DNA of 64,000 nt from JANQEU01 sp965601455 (GTDB lineage Bacteria; Bacteroidota; Bacteroidia; Cytophagales; Cyclobacteriaceae). Under the pieces are notes generated by a model, which did not search any database, was not told where the DNA came from, and was given only the letters and a program-made list of their open reading frames with translations. This document shows, piece by piece, positions 1 through 6,873 of this stretch (positions within the stretch are counted from its first letter, which is position 1; every line of letters begins with the position of its first letter). A program made the position numbers and the translations under genes. Where the stretch lies: NCBI GenBank assembly GCA_965601455.1, contig OZ271831.1, positions 2,790,001 to 2,854,000 of the forward strand, given 5' to 3'.

Positions 1-174
1 GCCTGGTGGAGCATGGATCAGTGGTTAGATAGTTTTGTGTACCGCGTCGATATCCGATTAGCAATCATTTTGATCGCGGGACTCTCAGTATCAGTGGTTA
101 CCCTGTTGACCGTTGGAATAGATACCTATAAAACCGCAGTCTCTAATCCCGTTAAGTCGCTGCGAACTGAATGA
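1..174 (+). CDS. FtsX-type ABC transporter permease, C-terminal end (partial)
   Basis: The reading frame is open from base 1 to a TGA at 172-174 and gives the last 57 residues of a protein whose start lies outside the window. The segment has a Trp-rich loop (AWWSMDQWLDSF), one hydrophobic helix (about residues 23-43) and the tail NPVKSLRTE. This is the usual ending of the MacB/FtsX-like permeases that are abundant in Cytophagales; the complete permease at 22705-25113 has the same kind of C-terminus (last helix, then a short ASRVSPSSILRDE tail). Such proteins form the membrane part of lipoprotein-export or peptide-efflux ABC systems, but the substrate cannot be read from this fragment. It is tail-to-tail with blh. 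Confidence 0.8.
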   Translation, partial: AWWSMDQWLDSFVYRVDIRLAIILIAGLSVSVVTLLTVGIDTYKTAVSNPVKSLRTE

Positions 175-184
175 CAATAACCAT

Positions 185-1087
185 TTAGGAAGTCTTGTAA
201 AATCGCTCCATGACATAGGCATGTGGAAGGGTGATTGATGAGATGGCAATCAGTAATATAAGGGTATAGGAAATAGTCAATATTTCATACTGAATCAGCG
301 CAAATAATATTCCTAGACCAAAAAACGACAATATAGAAAGCGGAGCCAACTTCTTCAGAAAGTCGAATAGCGAGGTTCGACGATCCTTGTCATAGAAGTG
401 CTTAAACTCATATTGCATCACTCTGAAGCTGTGAATGACCACAAAGAACAGTGCAAAACCCAATACAAACGAAAAAAGGTAGGCAGATCCAATAATAGCA
501 ACCAGTAAGAATACCTGTATTGCAACTTGTTCAATCTTCAGTTTCTTTTGGATAATGGCAGCCAGAAATAGTAATCCGGTAAGTACCAAAGAAGTTTGAA
601 AAATGGGTCTTACTATAGAGGGATCAACCATATACTGAAAGAAACCCAAATCATCGGATTGATCAATCCAGGAGTTTAATTCAGCAAGATTGAAATACAT
701 ATATCCAACAATCACTGCCGTTCCCCAACTGAGGAAAAGCGCGGAATCAAACGTAAAGTCCTTATTGATCTCAGTAGAAAACTGGGACTGGCCGAAGTGG
801 TAGGCCGAGAGCAGGATGAAACTAATGAACGCGACAGATGGTAGCAAAAACCAAAGCAGTACGTTGAGACCAATGGCTCCAATATACAACGCAAAAAATC
901 GAATTGTTGAGATATTCGACTGCTCCAGGAACAAGGAGTTGTCGATTGCTCCGTGTGGAATTCCCAATAGAAGTACGAGCACAATAGCAACCGTATTCTG
1001 TTGGTTCATCGGCAGCTCGTTTAATGCCGGTGCAAGGGATAGAAGTAGTAGAAATACTACGTAGAATATGAAATCTGTTTTTGCCAT
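185..1087 (-). CDS. blh: Brp/Blh family beta-carotene 15,15'-dioxygenase (retinal synthesis)
   Basis: A 300-residue, almost wholly membrane-embedded protein. The Brp/Blh hallmark G-I-P-H-G-A-I-D is at residues 42-49, and further histidines in helices lie at 97 (AYHFGQ), 219 (VIHSF) and 289 (LPHAYV). Four conserved His residues are the expected iron ligands of this family. Known members cleave beta-carotene into two retinal molecules, the chromophore of rhodopsins. The gene follows the proteorhodopsin gene on the same strand with a 60-bp gap, so the product should supply that opsin. The gap holds a strong terminator whose U-tract ends 3 nt before this ATG, so expression should be lower than, or independent of, the opsin. 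No carotenoid biosynthesis genes are in the window; the substrate must be made from another locus. Confidence 0.93.
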   Translation of the reverse strand: MAKTDFIFYVVFLLLLSLAPALNELPMNQQNTVAIVLVLLLGIPHGAIDNSLFLEQSNISTIRFFALYIGAIGLNVLLWFLLPSVAFISFILLSAYHFGQSQFSTEINKDFTFDSALFLSWGTAVIVGYMYFNLAELNSWIDQSDDLGFFQYMVDPSIVRPIFQTSLVLTGLLFLAAIIQKKLKIEQVAIQVFLLVAIIGSAYLFSFVLGFALFFVVIHSFRVMQYEFKHFYDKDRRTSLFDFLKKLAPLSILSFFGLGILFALIQYEILTISYTLILLIAISSITLPHAYVMERFYKTS

Positions 1088-1090
1088 AGC

Positions 1091-1126
1091 AAAAAAAAAA
1101 GGAGGTATAAATGTACCCCCTTTTTT
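1091..1126 (-). terminator. Rho-independent terminator between proteorhodopsin and blh
   Basis: On the minus strand the stem AAAAAAGG-mismatch-GGTA pairs with its partner over about 12 bp around a 6-nt loop (TAAATG, 1108-1113) and is followed directly by a run of ten T residues (plus-strand A at 1091-1100). One A-C mismatch (1103/1118) interrupts the stem. It ends 3 nt before the blh start codon (1085-1087), so it should end most opsin transcripts and may meter blh by readthrough. Confidence 0.75.
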
Positions 1127-1147
1127 AATCCTTTTAGCTTTTGCTAA

Positions 1148-1891
1148 TTAAGCAGTTGCTGCTTTCTCTGTTTCAGCTGTAGCTATGCTATATACAACCA
1201 AGCCGAATCCGATTTTGTTGATGGCATCTGCAATGTTGTAGAATAAGTCAACGTTTTGAGAGCTCCATCCGAAGGCCACGTTCAACCATCCACCAGGCAT
1301 ACACATGTATCCGATAGGATAGATCGCCCATCCAACCAATACAAACCATGCAAGAATTCTAACTCCTCGCTTAACAACGTCGCTGTTGCTTTTAGCTGCA
1401 AGTTGAGCAACTTCACCAAACCATGCAGTGTACAATACATACACATAACCAATGGTTGAAAGTACTCCCCAAAGAACGGAGTGTGTAGTGCTTCCACCTT
1501 CTGGGTTGAAAGCTTCACCGATGTAACCGGCAACTAGCATCCATGCAGATGCAATGATCAATTTCCACATAAGACCAACTTTGGCACCAGCCGCTTTGGT
1601 CAGTAAGTAGAATTCAACACACATTAAAGGTACAGTAAGGGTCCAGTCGATGTAACGAAGTGCAGTTGGGTTCTCCCCGGTTGCCATGTAGTAATCTCTC
1701 ATGTAGTAGTAGTGCACTGCGGCAATACCTGTGATCATACCTGAAACCAGTAGAGACAATTTCCATTTGCCTTCTACACGACCTCTTTCGAAAAAGAAAA
1801 ATACAGATGCTGCCAACATGGCCATGTAGCCCGTAAAAAACGTGAATGCTACAGCATCATCTTTAGGAATAGCTATTATTTCTAGGAACAT
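1148..1891 (-). CDS. Proteorhodopsin, light-driven proton pump
   Basis: A 247-residue seven-helix type I rhodopsin. Helix C reads R79-Y-I-D-W-T-L-T-V-P-L-M-C-V-E93, which places Asp82 (proton acceptor), Thr86 and Glu93 (proton donor) at the D-T-E positions of a proton pump, not the NDQ or NTQ sets of sodium or chloride pumps. His60 (AVHYYYMR) matches the His that partners the acceptor in proteorhodopsins. Lys226 in DAINKIGFG is the retinal Schiff-base lysine. The spectral-tuning site (residue 105 in the classic numbering) is Met90; Met or Leu there goes with green absorption and is usual in Bacteroidota. It acts in the inner membrane and makes proton motive force from light. blh lies just downstream, and the 319-bp upstream region carries operator-like dyads. 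Confidence 0.97.
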   Translation of the reverse strand: MFLEIIAIPKDDAVAFTFFTGYMAMLAASVFFFFERGRVEGKWKLSLLVSGMITGIAAVHYYYMRDYYMATGENPTALRYIDWTLTVPLMCVEFYLLTKAAGAKVGLMWKLIIASAWMLVAGYIGEAFNPEGGSTTHSVLWGVLSTIGYVYVLYTAWFGEVAQLAAKSNSDVVKRGVRILAWFVLVGWAIYPIGYMCMPGGWLNVAFGWSSQNVDLFYNIADAINKIGFGLVVYSIATAETEKAATA

Positions 1892-1943
1892 AGTAGTGTT
1901 ATTTAAGTGTCAGAAAATCAACAGGGTCGATTCTGTTTTTGTT

Positions 1944-1971
1944 CAACTTTATTAAATGTATTCCTGAACAA
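1944..1971 (-). promoter_or_regulatory. Putative promoter of the proteorhodopsin gene
   Basis: On the minus strand TAAAGTTG (1951-1944) matches the Bacteroidota -7 element TAnnTTTG with one mismatch, and TTG (1971-1969) lies 17 nt upstream, inside the 17-23 nt range known for the -33 box. The predicted RNA start near 1937 leaves a leader of about 46 nt. The -33 box overlaps an inverted repeat, as expected for a regulated promoter. The match is imperfect and untested. Confidence 0.35.
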
Positions 1972-1986
1972 TTAGCTATTTGTTCA
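1965..1986. promoter_or_regulatory. Operator-like inverted repeat at the opsin promoter
   Basis: TGAACAA (1965-1971) and TTGTTCA (1980-1986) are perfect 7-bp inverted arms separated by 8 bp. The repeat overlaps the predicted -33 box. Arms and spacing suit a dimeric HTH regulator; MerR-type B12/light sensors (CarH/LitR) are known to control light genes in other bacteria, but linking them to this site is inference. Confidence 0.5.
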
Positions 1987-2105
1987 TGTAAAAGGGATAT
2001 TAAAGCTCTTTTAGTTATACATTATTTGGTATTTATTGATAATAATACCTGTATATTTTGCCTTTTATACCATTATCTAACCGTATATCTGACTTAATTG
2101 ATTGT

Positions 2106-2137
2106 TTGTCTAATATTTTAATCTATATATTAGACAA
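2106..2137. promoter_or_regulatory. Second, 11-bp-arm operator-like dyad upstream of the opsin
   Basis: TTGTCTAATAT (2106-2116) is followed after a 10-bp spacer by its exact reverse complement ATATTAGACAA (2127-2137). There is no U-tract or gene end that would make it a terminator for era, which stops at 2211 and reads towards it, though that role cannot be excluded fully. Its length and AT-rich symmetry suggest a protein-binding site about 215 bp upstream of the opsin start codon. Confidence 0.5.
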
Positions 2138-2210
2138 TATGGATTATTCGTTCAATTAATTGTCCGATTATATGAACAGAAAGTGCAACAATACTTCGTT
2201 TTGGGGTGAA

Positions 2211-3113
2211 CTAATTCGAGTAGCCGAAGCGCTTTAGAGATTTCTCTTTCTTTCTCCAATCTTTCTCAACCTTTACATAGGTCTCAAGAAAAACCTTTTT
2301 CATGAAGAAGGTCTCCATATCAAGTCGAGCTTCGCGACCTACCTTTTTCAGGCTCTCCCCTTTCTTGCCAATGATTATGCCTTTCTGGCTGTCTCGCTCA
2401 ACGAAAATGATCGCACGCATTCGAATGATATCCTTCTCCTCCTTAAACTCTTCGACATCTACTTCACAGCTATAGGGTACCTCCTTCTTATAGTTTAGGA
2501 AGATTTTCTCCCGAATAATTTCAGCGGCAAAGAATTTCTCGGGTTTATCTGTCAATTGATCTTCCGGAAAATATGGCGGATGTTCTGGTAGATTTTCCAG
2601 TATTCTATTGAACAAACCATCAACATTAATCTTTTCAAGGGCTGAAACGGTGATCATTTCAACATTCGGGTGAATTTCTTTCCAATAACTGAGCTTATCA
2701 TCGAGCTGCGTTCCTTTAGCCAGGTCAATTTTATTAATGACCATAAGGACCTTAGCACCCATGTCCATCACTTTGTCAACCAAAATTGATGGTTCGTGCT
2801 TTTCTCCCAGCTCCAACACGTAAAGGATCACATCTGCATCTTCCAAAGAAGCACGAACGAACTTCATCATGTTTTCTTGTAGCTCATAGTTGGGCTGAAT
2901 CACACCGGGAGTGTCGCTATAGACCATTTGGAAATCAGGCCCGGAGAGAATTCCGAATATACGATGGCGGGTGGTTTGCGCTTTATTGGTAACAATAGAC
3001 AGGCGTTCTCCAATTAGAGCGTTCATTAGTGTGGATTTGCCAACGTTGGGTTTACCCAGGATGGAAATAAAGCCAGAGCGGAAAGGTTTGGAAGGATCGT
3101 TTATCTTGTTCAA
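2211..3113 (-). CDS. era: GTPase Era (ribosome assembly, 16S rRNA binding)
   Basis: The protein has the full set of GTPase motifs: GKPNVGKS (G1, about residues 20-27 from the start used here), QTTRHR (G2), DTPG (G3), NKID (G4) and SALE (G5). A C-terminal KH RNA-binding region with IIVERDSQKGIIIGKKG-like features (GKKGESLKKVG) follows. Era binds the 3' end of 16S rRNA and checks small-subunit maturation. I chose the TTG at 3113 (300 residues, starting LNKINDPSKPFRSGF) because family members begin just before the first beta strand. The longer ATG start at 3161 would overlap the divergent gene at 3131 by 31 bp and add a non-family N-terminus. Confidence 0.93.
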   Translation of the reverse strand: MNKINDPSKPFRSGFISILGKPNVGKSTLMNALIGERLSIVTNKAQTTRHRIFGILSGPDFQMVYSDTPGVIQPNYELQENMMKFVRASLEDADVILYVLELGEKHEPSILVDKVMDMGAKVLMVINKIDLAKGTQLDDKLSYWKEIHPNVEMITVSALEKINVDGLFNRILENLPEHPPYFPEDQLTDKPEKFFAAEIIREKIFLNYKKEVPYSCEVDVEEFKEEKDIIRMRAIIFVERDSQKGIIIGKKGESLKKVGREARLDMETFFMKKVFLETYVKVEKDWRKKEKSLKRFGYSN

Positions 3114-3130
3114 GTAATAAAAAGTAAGAG

Positions 3131-3568
3131 ATGCAAAAGTACCTATTCCTGATTTTAACACTGATCAGTTTGCAAGTCAATGGCCAATCTGCAGATATAG
3201 AGGCAATTAAAAAGCAGTCCCGGGAATTCTCTCGATTGATGGTAGCGGGTGATTACGATGCCATGCTTGACGTCTACACAACTGACGCCAAAATATTTCC
3301 CGCCAACCGAACCATCTTGGAGGGCGAAGATCTCCGCAGTTACTGGATCCCTGCAGAAGGTGCTGGTTCTAGAGTGATTCAACATGAAGCTAATCCTGAG
3401 GAAATCAAGGTGCTAGGCAATGAGGCCTACGATTGGGGCTACTACAATGGAACTTCAGTTAATGGGGATCAGGAGAGCAAATGGAAAGGAAAGTATGTGA
3501 TTGTATGGAGAAAAGAGGATGGGGAATGGAAAATGTACCTTGATATCTGGAACCGGGTAGTAGATTAA
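3131..3568 (+). CDS. Exported SnoaL/DUF4440-like protein (NTF2 fold)
   Basis: A 145-residue protein with a signal peptide of about 18 residues (MQKYLFLILTLISLQVNG). The mature part reads like the SnoaL/DUF4440 members of the NTF2 fold: an N-terminal helix with the phrase SRLMVAGDYDAMLDVYTTDAKIF, then a four-strand sheet ending WKMYLDIWN. Proteins of this fold act as small ligand-binding or catalytic cones (for example ketosteroid isomerases), but no catalytic pair can be assigned here and the substrate is unknown. It is divergent from era with only 17 bp between the starts, so the two promoters must overlap or lie inside the genes. Confidence 0.8.
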   Translation: MQKYLFLILTLISLQVNGQSADIEAIKKQSREFSRLMVAGDYDAMLDVYTTDAKIFPANRTILEGEDLRSYWIPAEGAGSRVIQHEANPEEIKVLGNEAYDWGYYNGTSVNGDQESKWKGKYVIVWRKEDGEWKMYLDIWNRVVD

Positions 3569-3587
3569 AATACTTTGCCGGTAATCT

Positions 3588-3618
3588 TTTGTTAATACCG
3601 AAACTCTACTTAATTTTG
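3588..3618 (+). promoter_or_regulatory. Bacteroidota-type promoter for the initiator tRNA
   Basis: TTTG (3588-3591), a 19-nt spacer, then TAATTTTG (3611-3618) is an exact match to the Bacteroidota consensus TTTG-N19-21-TAnnTTTG. Transcription would start near 3625 and run through the broken tRNA copy into the intact tRNA-fMet, ending at the hairpin at 3836-3870. Confidence 0.75.
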
Positions 3619-3656
3619 CCGACCATATTGCGGGCTTTGTCCGCGAATGTCAACAT

Positions 3657-3730
3657 CGCGGGGTGGAGCAGTTGGTAGCTCGTCGGGCTCATATCCGCCG
3701 GCTGGCGGACGCAGGTTCGAAAAACGAGAC
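3657..3730 (+). pseudogene. Truncated initiator tRNA copy (pseudo-tRNA)
   Basis: The first 37 bases from 3657, through acceptor 5' strand, D-arm, 5' half of the anticodon stem and the CAT anticodon, are identical to the intact tRNA at 3756. The match then breaks: a palindrome (TCCGCC-GGCT-GGCGGA, 3694-3709) replaces the 3' half of the anticodon stem and variable loop. A short T-arm remnant (CGCAGGTTC) follows, and no matching acceptor 3' strand is present. It cannot fold as a tRNA. The two copies start 99 bp apart and share the promoter at 3588-3618. Confidence 0.8.
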
Positions 3731-3755
3731 AAGTCGAAAGACTATAAATTAATAT

Positions 3756-3828
<73 letters not shown>

Positions 3829-3835
3829 CTACTAG

Positions 3836-3870
3836 AAAAAGGGGTTCTCATTTTTGGGATGCCCCTTTTT
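3836..3870 (+). terminator. Terminator after tRNA-fMet
   Basis: AAAAAGGGG (3836-3844) pairs with CCCCTTTTT (3862-3870), with the T-run serving as the U-tract. It lies just after the tRNA and should end its transcript. Confidence 0.8.
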
Positions 3871-3972
3871 ATTGTTTGAAATTTGAATCAAGTAGCTCAG
3901 ATTCAACTATCACACGATGGGTGTTGCAGTGTTCACTGAAGCTTTAGCGAAGGTGAGCCATAGCTACCAATA

Positions 3973-4001
3973 GTCAGCCATCGTCATGTTAAATGGCTAA
4001 C
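3973..4001 (-). repeat. Stem-loop downstream of the small membrane protein gene
   Basis: GTCAGCCAT (3973-3981) and ATGGCTAAC (3993-4001) form a 9-bp stem with one G-T pair and an 11-nt loop. It sits just past the stop of the minus-strand gene ending at 4028 and could end or stabilise that operon's mRNA, but it lacks a U-tract. Confidence 0.35.
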
Positions 4002-4027
4002 TCAGGTGTTCCTCCTTGTAGTTCATT

Positions 4028-4375
4028 CTACTTGCCCATCAAATACATCCCCAGAATCAGAAGAATCATTCCTGCAACATTTACAAGTTTTATCGGGGTA
4101 CCGAAAATGAAATACGCCAATACTGCTGCCCAGATGAACGTACTGGCATAAATCGGATACAATACCGTCAGTGACCCTCCTTTCTTGAAAGCCGCCACAA
4201 ATAGAACCATAACCGCTATATAACAGAAAACACCGCCCAGAAGCCTTCCATTTCCAAGGTATCCAATAACGGTACCATCTGATTGATCTGCACCTGTTTT
4301 GTAGAGATATTGACCGAATGCACCCAAAAAGGACGCCAAAATGTAGAATAAAATGGAAACGACAGGTGTACTCAT
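4028..4375 (-). CDS. Small four-helix EamA/SMR-type membrane protein
   Basis: A 115-residue protein with four hydrophobic helices (about 5-23, 47-65, 70-88 and 93-112) and the LYPIYASTFIWAAVLAY phrase typical of the EamA/small multidrug resistance superfamily. Relatives include drug exporters and ArnE/F-type flippases of undecaprenyl-phosphate sugars. It lacks an obvious conserved Glu in the first helix, which is needed for drug/proton exchange in classic SMR proteins, so a flippase-like role is as likely. It is the last gene of a minus-strand unit cdsA-plsC-this gene (15-bp gap from plsC), which suggests movement of a lipid or lipid precursor. That link is inference. Confidence 0.7.
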   Translation of the reverse strand: MSTPVVSILFYILASFLGAFGQYLYKTGADQSDGTVIGYLGNGRLLGGVFCYIAVMVLFVAAFKKGGSLTVLYPIYASTFIWAAVLAYFIFGTPIKLVNVAGMILLILGMYLMGK

Positions 4376-4390
4376 ATCAATGGCATTAAG

Positions 4391-5047
4391 TCACTCAAAA
4401 GCGAAAACATTGTGGTCTCTCTCATCCTTGGATTTAAGCTCCATGATGGCCGACTTAACCCTCTCAGTTAAATCAGAAACCTCCTCCTCCCCTGCGTATA
4501 CAGGTTCTCCAAAACGAACTTTGCAATTCAGCGGAACAATAAGCCTGGAATCCTTTGGCAGTACCCGTCCAAAACCATCTAGATATACAGGTATAAACGG
4601 TATGTGTGCATTGCGTCTTAAGAGTACTGCAATTCCGGTTTTAAAATCAGATACCACACCTGGTTTTCCTCTTGTCCCTTCAGGAAAGATGATAATCGAT
4701 TTGCCTTCTTTGAGGTTTTGATCCAATAGCTCAATGGCCGATTCCGTACCGGGTTCATGCTCTCTTTTAATCATGATCGTATTCACAAAAAAACGGGTGG
4801 CCCATGCCTTAAAACTGGTCTTACTGAAGTACTCTGAAGCTGCCACCGGAAACGTATTTGGAAGGTGGTAAGATGGTAGTGCCGCCATCATGGAAATGGT
4901 ATCGAAATGGCTATTGTGATTAGCCACTACAATAAACTGCTTCAGGTCATTAAATACCTGTTGATTTTCAAAAGACACTCCAATGAAGTATTTGAGAATA
5001 GGCCTGACAAAAAAGCCATAGAAAGCTGTCAAAAATAGCCGTCTCAT
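4391..5047 (-). CDS. plsC: 1-acyl-sn-glycerol-3-phosphate acyltransferase (PlsC family)
   Basis: The 218-residue protein has the acyltransferase motif I N43-H-N-S-H-F-D49 (NHx4D; His44 and Asp49 catalytic) and motif III F121-P-E-G-T-R126 for phosphate binding. An N-terminal hydrophobic segment anchors it in the inner membrane. PlsC enzymes transfer an acyl chain to the sn-2 position of lysophosphatidic acid, giving phosphatidic acid, the substrate of CdsA encoded just upstream. Its ATG overlaps the cdsA stop by 4 bp, so the two are probably translationally coupled. Confidence 0.88.
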   Translation of the reverse strand: MRRLFLTAFYGFFVRPILKYFIGVSFENQQVFNDLKQFIVVANHNSHFDTISMMAALPSYHLPNTFPVAASEYFSKTSFKAWATRFFVNTIMIKREHEPGTESAIELLDQNLKEGKSIIIFPEGTRGKPGVVSDFKTGIAVLLRRNAHIPFIPVYLDGFGRVLPKDSRLIVPLNCKVRFGEPVYAGEEEVSDLTERVKSAIMELKSKDERDHNVFAFE

Positions 5048-6012
5048 GTTCCTATGTAGGTCAGGTAAACGGTATAATAGAAAAAAGGAGCAGTCGCAAC
5101 CAGTGAGTCCAGTCTATCCATGGCTCCTCCATGACCGGGTATCAAATTGCTCGTATCCTTAAGCTTTAAGTCCCGCTTGATAGCAGACATGCAGGCATCA
5201 CCTATAAATCCAATAATACCAATTGCTACACCCAGGAAAAAAGCATGAATGATTGTAAATGGAATGAGGAAATGAATTGCCGAACTAAGAATTCCGGTAG
5301 TTATGACTCCACCTACTAATCCTTCCCAGGTCTTGTTTGGGCTTACCTCAGGAAGGATCTTTCTCCTTCCAAGCAATTTTCCCCAGACGAACTGAAAAAC
5401 ATCATTGAAAGCCGTCAGAATGATGAGATATACCAACAACTTTCTACCATCAATACCCACAACCGGATCATACAGCTGCAGCACCATTACCACGTGACTG
5501 ACCAAAAAAACAGTTAGTACTAAAATGGAGGGAATGATGGACATCGATCTTCCAACTTTATCCATATTCCCAGTGAGAACCAACACAAAGGGAATAATCA
5601 CAAACATGATAAGTGGGATGAAAATAAGAAAAAGAGTATGTTGGTTTTTCCAGGCCAGGTAATACTGAACAGGAATCGAGAAATACGCAACAAACAAACC
5701 CGTTCGATCTGTAGCGCGTAATGGAGAAATGGTAAGCATTTCACGTAGAGCAACAAATGAGACATAGCCAACTATGATCGTTGCAAAAACTCTTGGACCT
5801 ATGACTAATACGGCAAATCCGACGGCTATAATCCACCAAGAGTTGACTCTTACCACCAGCTCCTTGGTGAACGAGTTTCTCCTGACTTTATAAGCAATTC
5901 CAAAGGCTACTGAGCAACCAATTAAGACCGTGAATAAGATGGCCAGAATCCACCTGATCTCTACAGGAATAGAGTAAAAGAACAGATTCATTAGGTCCAC
6001 ATCCTGAATCAT
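5044..6012 (-). CDS. cdsA: Phosphatidate cytidylyltransferase (CDP-diglyceride synthase)
   Basis: A 322-residue polytopic protein with eight or nine helices. It has SPNKTWEG at 224-231 and, at the C-terminus, the family signature KRDLKLKD...IPGHGGAMDRLD (279-302), including the Asp and Lys residues that bind metal and CTP. The enzyme makes CDP-diacylglycerol from phosphatidate and CTP. It starts the minus-strand cdsA-plsC-SMR unit and is divergent (75-bp gap) from a hydrolase-like gene and a CDP-alcohol phosphatidyltransferase that would use its product. It is longer than the N-terminally short CdsA forms. Whether it is the housekeeping CdsA or a second, YnbB-like copy needs the rest of the genome. 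Confidence 0.9.
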   Translation of the reverse strand: MIQDVDLMNLFFYSIPVEIRWILAILFTVLIGCSVAFGIAYKVRRNSFTKELVVRVNSWWIIAVGFAVLVIGPRVFATIIVGYVSFVALREMLTISPLRATDRTGLFVAYFSIPVQYYLAWKNQHTLFLIFIPLIMFVIIPFVLVLTGNMDKVGRSMSIIPSILVLTVFLVSHVVMVLQLYDPVVGIDGRKLLVYLIILTAFNDVFQFVWGKLLGRRKILPEVSPNKTWEGLVGGVITTGILSSAIHFLIPFTIIHAFFLGVAIGIIGFIGDACMSAIKRDLKLKDTSNLIPGHGGAMDRLDSLVATAPFFYYTVYLTYIGT

Positions 6013-6087
6013 TGTCTCTGTTCGTTAACTACTTGAATTTAAGCAATTTAATTATTATATTAAAGGGAATCACATCCAAATTCAGGT

Positions 6088-6873
6088 ATGCTGGAAAGAC
6101 TTATTTTTCTAGTATTCATACTCATCCTGATGGTCACACCGACTTCATCACAGGAAATAATCTATGCCAACCAGATAGCAGATAAACAATTGGATCAGGC
6201 AGTTGTCATACTACCTGGATTTGGTGATTCTAAGAGAAGGCGAAAAGCTCAATTGGCATTCTTCAAAACCACGGGATATGACGTTTATATCCCCAATTTT
6301 TCAGATCGAAAATCCTTTGATAAGTGTGTGAGTAATCTTTCCGATTTTGTCGAAAAGCATGAAATCAACAAGTACCAGGGTGTCCATTATTTCTGCTACA
6401 TCCTGGGCACATGGGTATTTAACCAATACATGCTGGAAGAAACACCTACCAACGTAAAAACCATTTTATACGATCGAAGTCCTCTTCAAGAAAGGGCGCC
6501 TAAAGTGGCATTTGAAGCCATACCTCTTATTACAAAGATTATTGAAGGAAGAGTGGTCGGACAACTTGCAGATATCCCCTATCAACCCATTCCAAAAAAT
6601 GACATAAAAATTGGAATAATCATTGAATCAAAGGCAACAACGTTAATTAAGATTTTTAAGAAACAAACACTAAATATGGGTCCTGTTGAATGGCACCCAG
6701 ATAGCTTAAATCAGCAATATGACGACTTCTTCTATGTGCCCCTTGACCATTACCAGATGTATAAGCGATTCGATATGATCGGCAGTGAAATCAGAGCCTT
6801 TCAGAAGGAGCAAAAATTCTCGGATGAAGCTAGAAGAGAACCATTTAAATGGGACCCCTTTAAAGGAAAATGA
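6088..6873 (+). CDS. Alpha/beta-hydrolase-fold protein lacking the catalytic serine
   Basis: A 261-residue protein with an N-terminal hydrophobic segment (residues 5-20), probably a signal peptide ending near TSSQ. The mature part follows the alpha/beta-hydrolase plan: an oxyanion-type turn VVILPGFGDSKRR, a Cys-Tyr-Ile-Leu-Gly-Thr turn where the Gly-x-Ser-x-Gly nucleophile elbow is expected, an Asp in ILYDRSPL, and a His in PLDHYQMY. The nucleophile position reads Ile, so ordinary serine esterase chemistry looks impossible. It overlaps the next gene by 4 bp (ATGA). In E. coli a hydrolase-domain protein (YnbC) is likewise encoded beside a CdsA-like and a CDP-alcohol transferase gene. The role is unknown; it may bind lipid without cleaving it. 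Confidence 0.65.
   Translation: MLERLIFLVFILILMVTPTSSQEIIYANQIADKQLDQAVVILPGFGDSKRRRKAQLAFFKTTGYDVYIPNFSDRKSFDKCVSNLSDFVEKHEINKYQGVHYFCYILGTWVFNQYMLEETPTNVKTILYDRSPLQERAPKVAFEAIPLITKIIEGRVVGQLADIPYQPIPKNDIKIGIIIESKATTLIKIFKKQTLNMGPVEWHPDSLNQQYDDFFYVPLDHYQMYKRFDMIGSEIRAFQKEQKFSDEARREPFKWDPFKGK

Larger units (their letters stand above)
1892..2210. other. Intergenic region upstream of the proteorhodopsin gene
   Basis: This is a 319-bp AT-rich stretch between era (its stop is at 2211) and the opsin start. I see no open frame of note. It holds a probable promoter and several dyads, listed separately, and five TGTTCA-like half-sites (1940-1945, 1965-1970, 1981-1986, 2149-2154 with one mismatch, 2173-2178). 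Confidence 0.7.

Noticed and set aside
1148..1891. Sodium- or chloride-pumping rhodopsin
   Set aside because: Helix C has the Asp-Thr-Glu set of proton pumps, not NDQ or NTQ.
2106..2137. Dyad as an era terminator
   Set aside because: No U-tract follows the stem and it lies over 70 bp past the era stop, so an operator is preferred, with some doubt left.
2211..3161. era starting at the ATG at 3161
   Set aside because: It would overlap the divergent exported protein gene and add 16 residues without family similarity; the TTG at 3113 gives the normal length.
3657..3730. A second functional tRNA-fMet gene
   Set aside because: The 3' half of the anticodon stem and the 3' acceptor strand are missing, so no cloverleaf forms. 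It is listed as a pseudogene.
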